A stretch of DNA of 33,131 nt, taken from Chloromonas sp. AAM2 (taxonomy: Eukaryota; Chlorophyta; Chlorophyceae; Chlamydomonadales; Chlamydomonadaceae). The notes under the pieces were generated by a model. The model ran no database searches and was not told the origin of the DNA. It saw only the letters and a list, made by a program, of their open reading frames with translations. The DNA lies in contig QAXH01002700.1 of NCBI GenBank assembly GCA_004335635.1, positions 1 through 33,131 of the forward strand, written 5' to 3'. Below are positions 19,235-29,140 of the stretch, in pieces; the stretch's first letter is position 1, and every line of letters begins with the position of its first letter. The translations under genes and the position numbers were made by a program.

Positions 19235-19567
19235 ATGATGTTTCATTCGTGCCCTGCAGGGTCCAACGGAGCTAGAGCTGCTGGAGGGAATGGTGGCGGT
19301 GTGAGGGCTGGAGCTGGCGGAGATTGCCCTGTACAGCACTGCAGGTTCTGTGTGGTGTTCACTGGCAACCTGGAGGTGGACCACACCATGGTGCAGTGCA
19401 CGAACAGTGACAAGCCAGACAGGATTGGCAGCAGGGGCACACAGGCACTTGCACGCTTCATCAAGAAGCACAGCTCGCCTGGTACCCTCCGCCTCTCAGC
19501 AACACCACAGCAGCGCAGGGAGGTGTTGGTGCGGGCTGGGATGTGCGAGGACTGTCTGGCACTTTGA
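19235..19567 (+). CDS. Small Cys/His-rich protein, unidentified
   Basis: A 110-codon frame starts ATGATG at 19235, or begins as an exon at 19261 after a good acceptor (TTTCATTCGTGCCCTGCAG). The product has CPVQHCRFCVVFTGNLEVDH followed by TMVQC, then RFIKKH, and ends MCEDCLAL. The spacing C-x4-C-x2-C ... H ... C suggests a zinc-binding fold, perhaps of a transposon-borne or captured protein. G/C-rich third positions fit coding sequence. A TGTAA at 19716-19720 lies about 150 bases beyond the stop. I recognise no family. Upstream exons, if any, were not found. Confidence 0.5.
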   Translation: MMFHSCPAGSNGARAAGGNGGGVRAGAGGDCPVQHCRFCVVFTGNLEVDHTMVQCTNSDKPDRIGSRGTQALARFIKKHSSPGTLRLSATPQQRREVLVRAGMCEDCLAL

Positions 19568-19715
19568 ATGTTGGCATGTTTTGTTTGAAATGTTCGTTTG
19601 GTAGTCGTTACGTTAAGGAGTGTGCGCGCTGAATAGCAGTCTGGAGGGTGTGTGACGCCATGTAGGCATATGGACATCTTGAGCAACTCTGATTCAGTGC
19701 GTTTTCAGTACCATG

Positions 19716-19720
19716 TGTAA
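19716..19720 (+). terminator. Poly(A) signal TGTAA after the Cys/His-rich frame
   Basis: It lies about 150 bases after the stop at 19567 on the same strand, which supports transcription of this small gene. Confidence 0.4.
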
Positions 19721-20041
19721 TGAGCCAGCAATTTGTCAAGCGTATCATATTGACCACCCAGTGATTCGCTGCTCGGTTTTCAATCCTTCTTTTGATACTG
19801 TGGTGCCTGTCTCCTAGTTTTGCTGACTCAGAAGTGGCAATGCACCGTCTACCGCAACACGCGCTGTTCATCACACACAATGCTCAACTCAATTCACAAC
19901 ACACATGCTTCACTCTCTTCACACAGTTTGGCCACAGCCCGCACGCACCTTGGTACACTCGATCACACTTTGCCACGAAGACACAAACCAGAAACTTGTT
20001 CCAGTGGTACTCCCAGAAATTGTCCCAGAACTTGCAAACTT

Positions 20042-20723
20042 CTTCTGGAAGTTAATTCTTTGACAACCTGTGCCTCTCCGCTCTGCTCAGACCTCTCTCT
20101 TCTTCAATAAATTGTATGGCAGAAGCGCAGCAGCAACGCGTGTGGCTACTGACTTCACTGATAGACTTCAAACTACACACTGGAACTAATTATTACAAGT
20201 GTTGAGGGCAGCAGCAAAGCAACGCCCAGCAGATGCGGCGGAGAATTGCTAACCAAGGCTAAAGTAACTGACAATCATTGTGGAGGCTAAGCCAAGCACA
20301 CTCCCAGCAACAACTGATACTGGCAAACAAGGTCAGGGGCAAGGTCTCAGAAAGGCAGATTACTCTCCAAGCAGAGGCAATCTTAGAAACCAAGTTGGAC
20401 GACCATATGGCTAACTGTCAATTGGTTGAGCAAGGGGTGTTGTAGGATATGGGCTATCATAATAGGTTGGTACACCACCAGGGATAGATACCACCGGGAA
20501 TACAATCAGTAAAAGCTTACAATTGAACCCACATCGGCAAACAGGACCCACATGAAATTGGAAACCCTGCCAAAGGAGACGTCACTGACTACATGTCAAC
20601 AATATGAGCATGGCAACAGTCGAGACAGCATTGACTAGATGCCACATCATCATTCCACCGACTTTCACTTGCTCTCGCGCGAAATCATCGTTAGGAAGCT
20701 TGATGATGCTGACGATCAGGGCG
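20042..20723. other. 3' flank of PEX14, no gene seen
   Basis: No coding exon is supported. The PEX14 3' UTR is expected to occupy 20500-20723. Confidence 0.5.
20517..20521 (-). terminator. Poly(A) signal TGTAA of PEX14
   Basis: It is the first minus-strand TGTAA after the PEX14 stop, about 200 bases downstream. Confidence 0.5.
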
Positions 20724-23700
20724 TTACTGACTAGATGCCGGGTCATCAGGACGTTGCCCCTGCTGCGGGGCGCCATGCAGGCCATCACCGCCCGGTGCAG
20801 TCTCCGCTGAAGTGTCTGCTAGCTCCTGCTCGAGTGCGGCCATTCGTGTGCCGGCGGGCTGTGGTGCCTGGGCAACAGGGGACGCAGGGGCCTGCGGGGA
20901 GGCCGGCGGAGCCACACGCACCTCCGGCCGCACATTTCCCGCATCGTTCTGTGCTCGGCTGGGCGCGAACCTTGTCTGCTCAGCTGATGCAGCTGTGTGT
21001 GTAGCGTCTGCTGCATGCATGTTGGCTGCACGTGTGCCTGCTTCATGTGTGGCAGGGGATGCAGGCGCAGCGGGTGTGACGGATGTGGCGAAAGGCTCGG
21101 GTGCAGAGGCTGCGGGCGCAAGAGCAATGGCAGCACTACCACCACCAAGAGCTCTGCTTAGAGGCAGCTGGGACTGGGGAGGAGGCGGTGGTTTCCAAGG
21201 GGCTGCGCTAGGCTGAAGCACGCTGACAATTGCTGGGCCGCCAGTGGTGGCTGGAGGAACCACCGTGTAGGCGGAGCTTCCTGCACCGGCCGGCCTGCTA
21301 CTGCCGCTCGCGAACAGGTTACCGTACGAGCCCACCATTTCGGGACGGTTTCTGTCACGTGCATCATGTGATGACGCAGCGGCTGCGGCCTGATCAGAGC
21401 CTGTGGGCTGCTGCTGGGACAACGTAGCTGCAAACTGCTGCTGTTCCGGCATAAGAACGTCGCCGAAAGGTGGTGCAACTTCGCTGACTGATGCAGGGGG
21501 CGCGGGCCAAGGACGCGAGGAGGGTGACTGGGAGTAGCTACTACCAGCTGGCCCATTCGCCTGGTATGGCGCAACCCCTGATGCGTAGCTAGCACCAGGT
21601 CCTGATGCCGGGAACTGACCCTGTTTCCAGTCAGACGTGGGCACGTTGTAGATCGGCTGGGAAAGGTTGCTGCCACTGGCAGTGCTGCCAGCGGGCGAAG
21701 GGCGGGCGGTGGGAGGGGCAGTGGCTGAGCGTGTGGCGCCGGCTTGCTCCCATGGCTTGGGCTGGGGTGCGGCGGTTGCGGCCGGCAGGGGGCGTGAGGG
21801 GTCAGGCGGTGTGTCCAAAATGTCAGTCTGCGGGGATCGCGAATCAGAGAATGGCATTCATAGGAAAGTGTTTGTCCACCAGATTCGCTGAAGACAACGC
21901 AGCTGCACATCACATCTGATGCGCTGCCAGCCTTGGCCAGATAAACAGTCCGCTGCACAGAGCTTGCTACAAAGGGCCTGAAATTCGTATGTTGTTTGCT
22001 TTGCGCTGGTGAATTCTGCCTGTCACATACAGCAAAAGGATATACACACACCACAATCCCACTGTGCTTAGATTGGATGCGTTGCTCACCCTGACATTCG
22101 GCGGTGTGATGCCCTTGGCCACCATGTTCATCACCTGCAACACATGCATACGAAGATCGCTCAGAGGCCGGTCACACTACGTGTCGCTCAGTCTGCCTCC
22201 AGTCACACTACTGGAGTGAGCAATGCGGTCACAATGTGGCAACACTGCGGCATCACTGATCATCAGCTGTGAACTGAACGAGCCAAATGGCAGAGAGCTT
22301 GAGTCCAGTGGATTGCGTTCAGCGCACGGTTGAAGTTAGCGAACTAGGCAGCTCATGCCCCTGCCAGGACCAAGCTGTGCTGATGCCAGTTCCACACAAC
22401 AACTCACCGCACCTCTTGGAAGGATGGCGGGTACTGCCCCGCTCCTGCTCCCGTGCCCGAGGCAGACACTCCGCCGCCTTGCTCCGCCCCGCCGCCCTGC
22501 TGCGGCTGCCCCGCCTGCTCTGCACCCCACGGCCGCGCCCCGCTGCCACCTCCACCTCCACCACCACCGCTGCCCCCGTAATGCATCGGCGGCCAGTTAC
22601 ACCTGTCACCCTGTCCCGCACGCCCACCACCACCTAGATACCCCGCAGGTGGCGGTGCAATGCTGCTCGACCCCCCAGGGTAGACAAACCCATCATCATT
22701 ATCACCACCACCGCTGGCAGGCTGGTGCCAGCCATTGTGTGCAGCTGCATGCGTCCGTGAAACGGCTGCAATGCGGTGGTTTGCAGGGCCGTTGCTGTAG
22801 CCAGGCGTGGTGGGCTTGTGCATGCGCTCCTCGCCGTAGACGCTACCCAGGGTGTCACCTGTCGCGGAAGGTGTGTGTCGCGAGTGTTGTGGCTGGTGTA
22901 GGGCAAGCCTGATGTCTGACAGCTCGCGGAGTACCATCTCGTTCTGGCGAGATGCTGTCAGCCTGCAGAGCAAGCAGGTTTCGGGCTTAGTCTTCCTTAG
23001 CAACCCCTCAATGCAGCTCTGAGCCTCACTATCATGCCACAGCCACGCCTAGAACTTGTTTGCATGAAGTCGTAGGTTTTCGTTTTGCCTCCCAGGCAGA
23101 AAAGCAGCAGAGCAGAAGCATGTATTGCGCATGTGCATGGACACTCAGTACACATGCAAACAAGGAAGCTGAAAGGCTGAGAAGGCGTTTGGGTGGAGAG
23201 CCCGCACAACAAGCACCTTGAAAGCTTCTATCCCTGCCCGCCTGTCAGCATAACCGTTACCCGCTCATGAACCCTCGTGTGTGTAATCAATTGCCACCAG
23301 CTCTATGAACAGAACCGTTGACTCAAGCAGCTATCAATCAACTTCAAACGTTTGCTTGCGTCTTTTCAAGTGCCTGTGTGTGGTTGCGTTGTGTGTGGTT
23401 GTGAGCGTGTGTTGTGACTAGGCATGTAATCAGTGGCTGTGGCATTACATTTCACGCCGTTTGCTTTCCTGCAATAACATACAGACTACTACTAAAGTAC
23501 GCCCGGAACGGGCGAAGCACGGGCTACTCCACTAGTAACCTCTCAACACCCGTGCTTCTTAAACACCAGTGTGCTCGAAATGTAACCGTCTGCCGCTGCC
23601 TGAATCCGAGCTGTACGCATACTCACTCACTCTGCCATCCTTGCTGAATCCTGTTGCTGGTGGTTCTGGTCCCTGATGGAGGCAATGACTGCTGCCATGG

Positions 23701-25026
23701 ACTCAGAGTTGGCCTTGAGCTCAGCCTGTAGGGGACCAAACACAAAGATCATGTTGGGGTTTGCACCCAGAACTTGGGCACAGCCAAATGATAGTGCGTG
23801 AATAGGGTAAACTGCCATCTCGAGGTTACTCGGTAGGAGATAGCCAGGGCGTAACCTGGGGCATGTGCTGCCAAAGAAATTGCAGTGCGACAATTGTGCC
23901 GGTCCTGGATCACCGGAACTCCAAGGCCCAGTGCTACCAGCACAAAGCGGTTCTGCCAATTGCTGATGCGACATGCGCACACCACCATCCCATGCATGAT
24001 ACCATCCATTCCATGCATGCCCACATCTGCACAACTTGCATGGATCTCTGGTAGTCTGCATGGGCGCCTGGCATCGCGTACCTGGCATGCTTTGAGCGCC
24101 TCCACTGCCTCCTGCATGACCACTGCCTGGCGCTCCTGGGCCTCCTTCTGAGCCCTGCTCTTCTCCGCCCATGCAGAGTACCACTCTTGGGCATAGGGCA
24201 GCAGCAGAGCCTTCACAGCATACACGCTCGCAGCCACCACACCCACACCAAGCAACACCTACAACCAAGCATAAAGCTATGAAGATGATGAGATGATCAC
24301 GGGGTAAGCTTGGAACAACGTAGCAGCAAAAACAAGAGGCAGCATGCACTGAGGCAAGACCACCCGCATGCAAGGACATCTAAGAACGTACGCAGGCCAG
24401 GTAGGCAGCATGTGTATCTTGAAATGCATGGAGGCGCTTGGCACGAACCTGTGTCCAACGTAGAGGCTCTGGTGCGGCCGGGGCAGGCACCAGAGGCTGC
24501 ACCGGAACTAGGGCTGTTTGATACTGGCCTGGTGCCGGGACGAGAGCCTGTTGATGAGTGCCATGCTGACTTGTTGCGAGGGCCTGCGCGCCTGTCTGTG
24601 GTGCTGAACCACTGGGATTCTGATAAGTAATCAGACCTGACGAGGTCAGTCCTGAAGATGAGGTAAGCCCGCTGGTGGAAGTGGGTTCTGGCACTCGCTT
24701 AAAAGACTCCTCGATTTCGGCCGCTGTCAGACCTTTGCGCTCCAGAAATGATCGCTTTGTGGCTGCTGGCGATTCCCGGACCTGCGATTGCGACAAAAGG
24801 GTTGTTGTGTCGGCAGGATGGTCTTGTGTTGCTGTCCGGCCTCCCTAGACCGGTTGCGTACCTTGGGATGCGTGAGAAAGGAAATTGCATTCTGGATCTG
24901 GTCTTCACGAAGGGCCACAGGGGCTGCTGGGCTGCTGGGGAATGCTGATGTGTCAATAGGCAAGGTGGAATTGGTGGCAGCAGGTGCTTCACCGCCCGCT
25001 GGAGGTGCAACCTCAGAAGCAGACAT
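20724..25026 (-). CDS. PEX14: Peroxin-14, peroxisomal import docking protein
   Basis: Seven exons join in phase on the minus strand: 24862-25026 (ATG at 25026), 24449-24781, 24082-24258, 23631-23725, 22413-22962, 22090-22134 and 20724-21827, giving 822 residues. PEX14 sits in the peroxisomal membrane and docks the cargo receptor PEX5. The N-terminal receptor-binding domain is clear: REDQIQNAISFLTHPKV at 40-56 and RSFLERKGLTAAEIEESFKR at 65-84. A membrane segment (VLLGVGVVAASVYAVKALLL, 167-186) is followed by a helical, coiled-coil-like stretch to about residue 290. The plant-type SFQEVMNMVAKGITPPNVR motif is at 437-455, then DTPPDPSRP and KPWE at 479-482. From there a 340-residue Ala/Pro/Ser-rich tail runs to TAA, far longer than in Arabidopsis PEX14 (about 500 residues in total). 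A poly-Gly run lies in exon 5. The fifth exon must use donor GAG|GTGCGG, because a nearby GTGAGT would introduce a stop. The start faces the chlorophyllase-like gene across about 565 bases. Confidence 0.95.
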
Positions 25027-25591
25027 GGTTGTGATTCTGCAACTACTGCTACAGGTTCGAGGCTGCACTTCCAGAGCATCGTGTTTTTTTAACCAAACAG
25101 TGTGATGTGCATGGTGCACATGGCCATCGTGTGACCGGCATAGTGTGATTCAGAGACTCACAGTTGCTAATCGAGGAGAGCTTATACGCTGGCCAAAGCA
25201 AGGATGTTTCTCCAATGCCTGTAACCCCAGTCATGTCCCGTCAACGACTGTGCTCCTTCGCTTGACCAAAGCAACCACACAGCATGCTGCGGAACAGCTG
25301 TCCTTGTTGCGGTGTGGCATCAACTCGTCTGGAGACACCCCAGCCAGTACGACATAAGCATGGCAAGCAGCAGAGGATAGGTATTGATTTAAGGCAATGC
25401 GCAGACCATGCGCATGTTGAAACCAAGGCTATGTTTCAACGGCGTGATGTCCTACTAGCCGCACCCCTCGTGTCTCCGGTACGCAACCACTGATCGATGC
25501 ATACAGAAATGGCAGCAACTTGGCCAATCTCAGTTCCAGGTTGAGGAAAGGAAGGCGCTCGGGGCAACTCAGCTGTGTGTCAGATGTGGCT
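25027..25591. promoter_or_regulatory. Shared divergent promoter region of PEX14 and the chlorophyllase-like gene
   Basis: The two start codons point away from each other across 565 bases. No TATA box or other defined element is obvious. An upstream first exon of the plus-strand gene could lie here. Confidence 0.45.
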
Positions 25592-26651
25592 ATGGAAATC
25601 CAGACTGTGTGCACCACTGCCACGGTACAGGTCTTCATATCACCAGCCAGTGGACAGCCTGCCCCTGCTCAGCCGATTCATAGTCTGCAGCAAGACACAA
25701 ACCCTTTGCAGCAGTACACATGCCTGACAGGCCAGCTTGTGTACGTCGGCATTCAATGCCCCACCCCTGATGCAGCACTGAGAGGAGCCCAGCAGGCACT
25801 GACAGCACAGCCGCAGGCCAGGGGCAGATCTCGTACCGCAGTACTGCCAGAGCCGCCAAGACAGTGCTCACCGGGCGTGAACACCTCCGTGCGCCTGTAC
25901 TTGCCACAAGGTGCAGATTTGTGGTCGTGTTGCAACAAAATGAAGTGAATAAGCGTTGTAGCTGCAGTAACTCCGGACAAGTGTATTCAATCAACATGAC
26001 TAATTCAGGCCTGCTTCAGCGAGCCCAAGCACAGGTACCCAGAGTTTCTGTCAACAGAGGGTGACACAATGCCTGCAAAGCATCGATAAGCGCATGGCAT
26101 TGCCCACACATGCATCACATACTCAACCCAAGAATCACATCTCACATGCTTTGCAGGCGCTGGCAGTGCCAGCCCAGGCCGGGTCATGTTGCTTTCCCCC
26201 GGCTTCCTGGTTCAGTCCCGTGCCTATGACTCGTACCTCAGCGCAGCCCTGCGCAGCGGGTGGACTGCGGCCACCTTTGACGTGCAGCAGTCGGCCACAG
26301 AGGCCTTGGACGACCTGGACTCCGCACAGGTGTGTGGGATACGGTGCGTGTACCCTACCTAGGAAGGAGCGTGCACCCGAAGATTGATGTTGGACCCTCT
26401 CTGTGGGTGTGGGTGTACGTGAAATGTTGACGTTACTGCTTGTCTGTGTAAGCGGGACCCATCATCAGAGTGTAAGCGGGACCCATCACATCATGGGTAA
26501 TTTGTGTAAGTGGAAATCATCACGGGTGCGGCACAGTGATTAGTGGGGGGCAGATCCTTTGGGCCAAACCTGTGGTCAAGTCATCTGTATGGCAAAGTCC
26601 TTTGCATGGGATTGGGATACAGTGTAGCCTTGACAATGCAAACGCCATAAG

Positions 26652-26682
<31 letters not shown>

Positions 26683-28612
26683 CTGTCAGGGCTTCTACTG
26701 CTACAGGTGTGACAGAACTGCCCATACAGCTCACTGTGCTGCTTGTGGGTGCACCTGGGGGAGGCGAGAGGGCATACAGTCTAAGGGAGTCAAGGGAACG
26801 CACGGAGCTCACGTGTCTCTTGCAGTCCAGCTTCATTCATGTGGCAACCTGTTGGGTCAAGTCCTTGGTGGGCCCAGGTCCTTTATGTGGCCAGGAACTG
26901 TCGTTCTGTGTTGCTTGCATGCATAAACAGGGGGTTGCGAAAGGGCATGCCGTAAGCATAAGACATGAGCTCCATCTGCCATGTAATGTTGGTGGTGATG
27001 ATTAGTGCAGGTACTCCTGCAGGTCATGCAATGGGTGAGTAGCCAGCTAAGCTTAGTGGCACCATCCATCCCAGCCAGTACAGGAGACAGCCCCCAGATT
27101 GGAGACCATCACAGCCCTGGTTTTCTGCTGGTGGGCCACAGCCGGGGCGCCAAGACCAGCTGCCTGGCTGCCCAACAGCTGGGAAGGGCAGAGCAGAAGG
27201 TGAGCAGGGCATGAGTTGGTTCAGCCGAACCTCCAGTCATACCAGGAACCAGACTGCACCGACAAGACCCTCGTTCTTGCTCCAGATAGTTCAGACAGGT
27301 ACAGTTTCCTGTTTCAATGTTCACTGTCCTTCTGCCCGTTATTCCTGCTTTGCTTGCCGTGAGTTATAGTATGACCCAGAGCACAAGGATGTGCACACGT
27401 CCACTTGAGCACCGATTGCAGTCTGCACAAGCAAATCACAGCAAACAGCCAGGCAGGGCATGTTTCTTGCCTGCAGATGTTGTTGCCCGAAGCCCGTATT
27501 GAAGGCGGAGTTGAGACATCAGATCCTGGTCTGCACATGTCTGATGGTAATCTTTCAGCAGGAAGGCATCTGCGTGTGCTAGGCCTTTTCCTTATGGATC
27601 CAGCTGATGGCGCCTTTGAGACATTGGAAGGACCCCGGTGGGTGGTTGTGAGGGTTTGTGAGGGTTTGAATGGGACAGAAACGTATGGGTCACGCCATCA
27701 CTCTGACAATGCCCATGCTTTCCATGTCGAATGCAAGACACATGCACTGTTTGTGATGTTGTCCGCATTACATGGACTTGCATGCTCAGCATTATGCAAC
27801 CGCAAGAAATGGCTCAACCGATTGCCGGCTGGGCAAGCTCTGACACATGGGATCCGACCACGTGACCCTGAGCCGACACCGTGGCACTGGTTGTGTCAAG
27901 TGTGCAGGTTTCCCTCAGCTGCTAAGCGGATGAATGCTGTCACCGTGCCAACCCTCATCATCGGTGCCAAGCGCAATGGAGATTGCATACCCAAAGCAAA
28001 CTCGTTTAGCAAGTTCTGGGCAAACGCAAGGTGAGTGGTGTTTGTTATGAAAAATTTGTGCACATGCACGTTGCACTGCCTACTGTAGGGCTCCGGATTT
28101 GTGGCTCTGTTGCTTGTCATCCGGAAACTGGTCCCGTTAGCTGCTTCACTCAGCTCGTATTGCTCAGCACGTTGCTGGACTTGCCAGATGGTTTTGACGC
28201 TGCTATGCTTGCATGTGAGGCATCGCTTGTAGGTGCCCAGTATCCGCTCCATCGCATTCTCATGGGCAACTCATGGTTGCTTCTCGCAATGGTCTGGTCA
28301 TGTCTGCCTTTAAATTCAGCCTTCTGGCTGTGATGGTATTGCAGGTCACCCTGCATCCTCGTGGAGTTGACACAGGCTGGGCACTTCAGCTTCCTGGATT
28401 TCCAAACCACGCTACAACAGGCTGTGTGCAGCTTAGGCAGCAACCCTGAACTAGTCAAGGGCTTCAGTGCAGCTGCCTTGCAGCTGTGGGGTCAGGCCAT
28501 TTATGACTCGAGCCCTGCACAGGCCCCCACGACCTACGCCTTGGTTGCTGAGCGCTTGCAGCAGCAATGCAGTATTGTGGGACTGCCTGCGGTGGTGTCT
28601 ACATTGGCATAG
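25592..28612 (+). CDS. CLH: Chlorophyllase-like alpha/beta hydrolase
   Basis: Six exons join in phase: 25592-25910, 26157-26329, 27011-27199, 27477-27637, 27908-28030 and 28345-28612, giving 410 residues from the ATG at 25592. The family hydrolyses chlorophyll to chlorophyllide and phytol. The fold starts with VMLLSPGFLVQSRAYDSYLS. The nucleophile motif is LLVGHSRGAKTS (Ser at about residue 208), the chlorophyllase form of G-x-S-x-G. The acid region is FLMDPADGAFETLEGPRFPS (residues 265-284), then LIIGAKRNGDCIP, and the catalytic His is in GHFSFLD at residue 335. A 30-residue insert (MLLPEARIEGGVETSDPGLH onward) separates the Ser and Asp segments and is absent from ordinary chlorophyllases. 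The first exon is low-complexity with no clear transit peptide; the frame is open upstream without an ATG, so an upstream exon is possible. The third exon could begin at 27011 or 27023. No TGTAA follows nearby. Chlorophyll as the substrate is inferred from the family. Confidence 0.88.
26654..26682. repeat. (TG)14 microsatellite
   Basis: A 29-base dinucleotide run lies in the second intron of the chlorophyllase-like gene. Confidence 0.97.
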
Positions 28613-29140
28613 CTACCATGTGTTTGTTAGAGGTTTTCGGATATATATTGGGTTCCTGCAGCAGCTGGAGTCTGCGTTCAGGCTGACCGATGCTGGTTTT
28701 ACCCATTTCAGTTGCCCCTTCATCATTGGCCGTGTCTGGCTCAAACCACAACAGTGGGACGCGTTCCTCTTGCTGACTGCTAGTCTACCAGGATTGATCG
28801 TCCTGGTTGTCAGCTCTGCTTTCAAGGATGGCGTGCTGCAATTGGTGGGCGGCATAGTGCGCTGGACAAGGGTTGCACGGGCAAGCTGCCTTGGAGTATG
28901 TCTGATGCGTCCCTTGGCGATGACGTGCTTATTGTGCGGGGGAGGAGCTCTATGGGAAAAGTCCAACCGCCCTGGAAAACGTCGACAACTGATCGCAAAA
29001 ATCAGAAGAAGGGGCTCAACACGATTGGCACGGCAGTTTGCTCACGAAATTGACTGTTTGTATCAATCCCAAACTTGCCAAGACAAAAAACCTGGCTTGT
29101 GGCATGGCCCACCCCTGCAATTGGTAGACAGCAGAAGAGA
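28613..29140. other. Spacer between two plus-strand genes
   Basis: A plus-strand frame stays open from 28467 to 29153 and a minus-strand frame from 28966 to 28613, but neither shows a domain or fits the splice structure of its neighbours. The 3' UTR of the hydrolase and the promoter of the hydroxylase should lie here. Confidence 0.45.

Larger units (their letters stand above)
18197..20039. mobile_element. Candidate non-autonomous DNA transposon with inverted ends
   Basis: The left end (18197-18219, GTCTGCCAGTTCTAGGACAG) matches the reverse complement of the right end (20017-20039, GTTTGCAAGTTCTGGGACAA) at 19 of 23 bases. A second, inner inverted pair of the same motif lies at 18799-18824 and 18941-18966. 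The motif extends inward to CGCCAGGAACCA at 18241-18252 and 18832-18843. About 1.84 kb is enclosed, including an open frame for a Cys/His-rich protein. No transposase is visible and I could not find a convincing target-site duplication, so this is a candidate only. Confidence 0.45.

Noticed and set aside
20819..22054. Long alternative minus-strand frames rich in Pro, His and Leu
   Set aside because: They are shadows of the low-complexity last exon of PEX14 in other frames.
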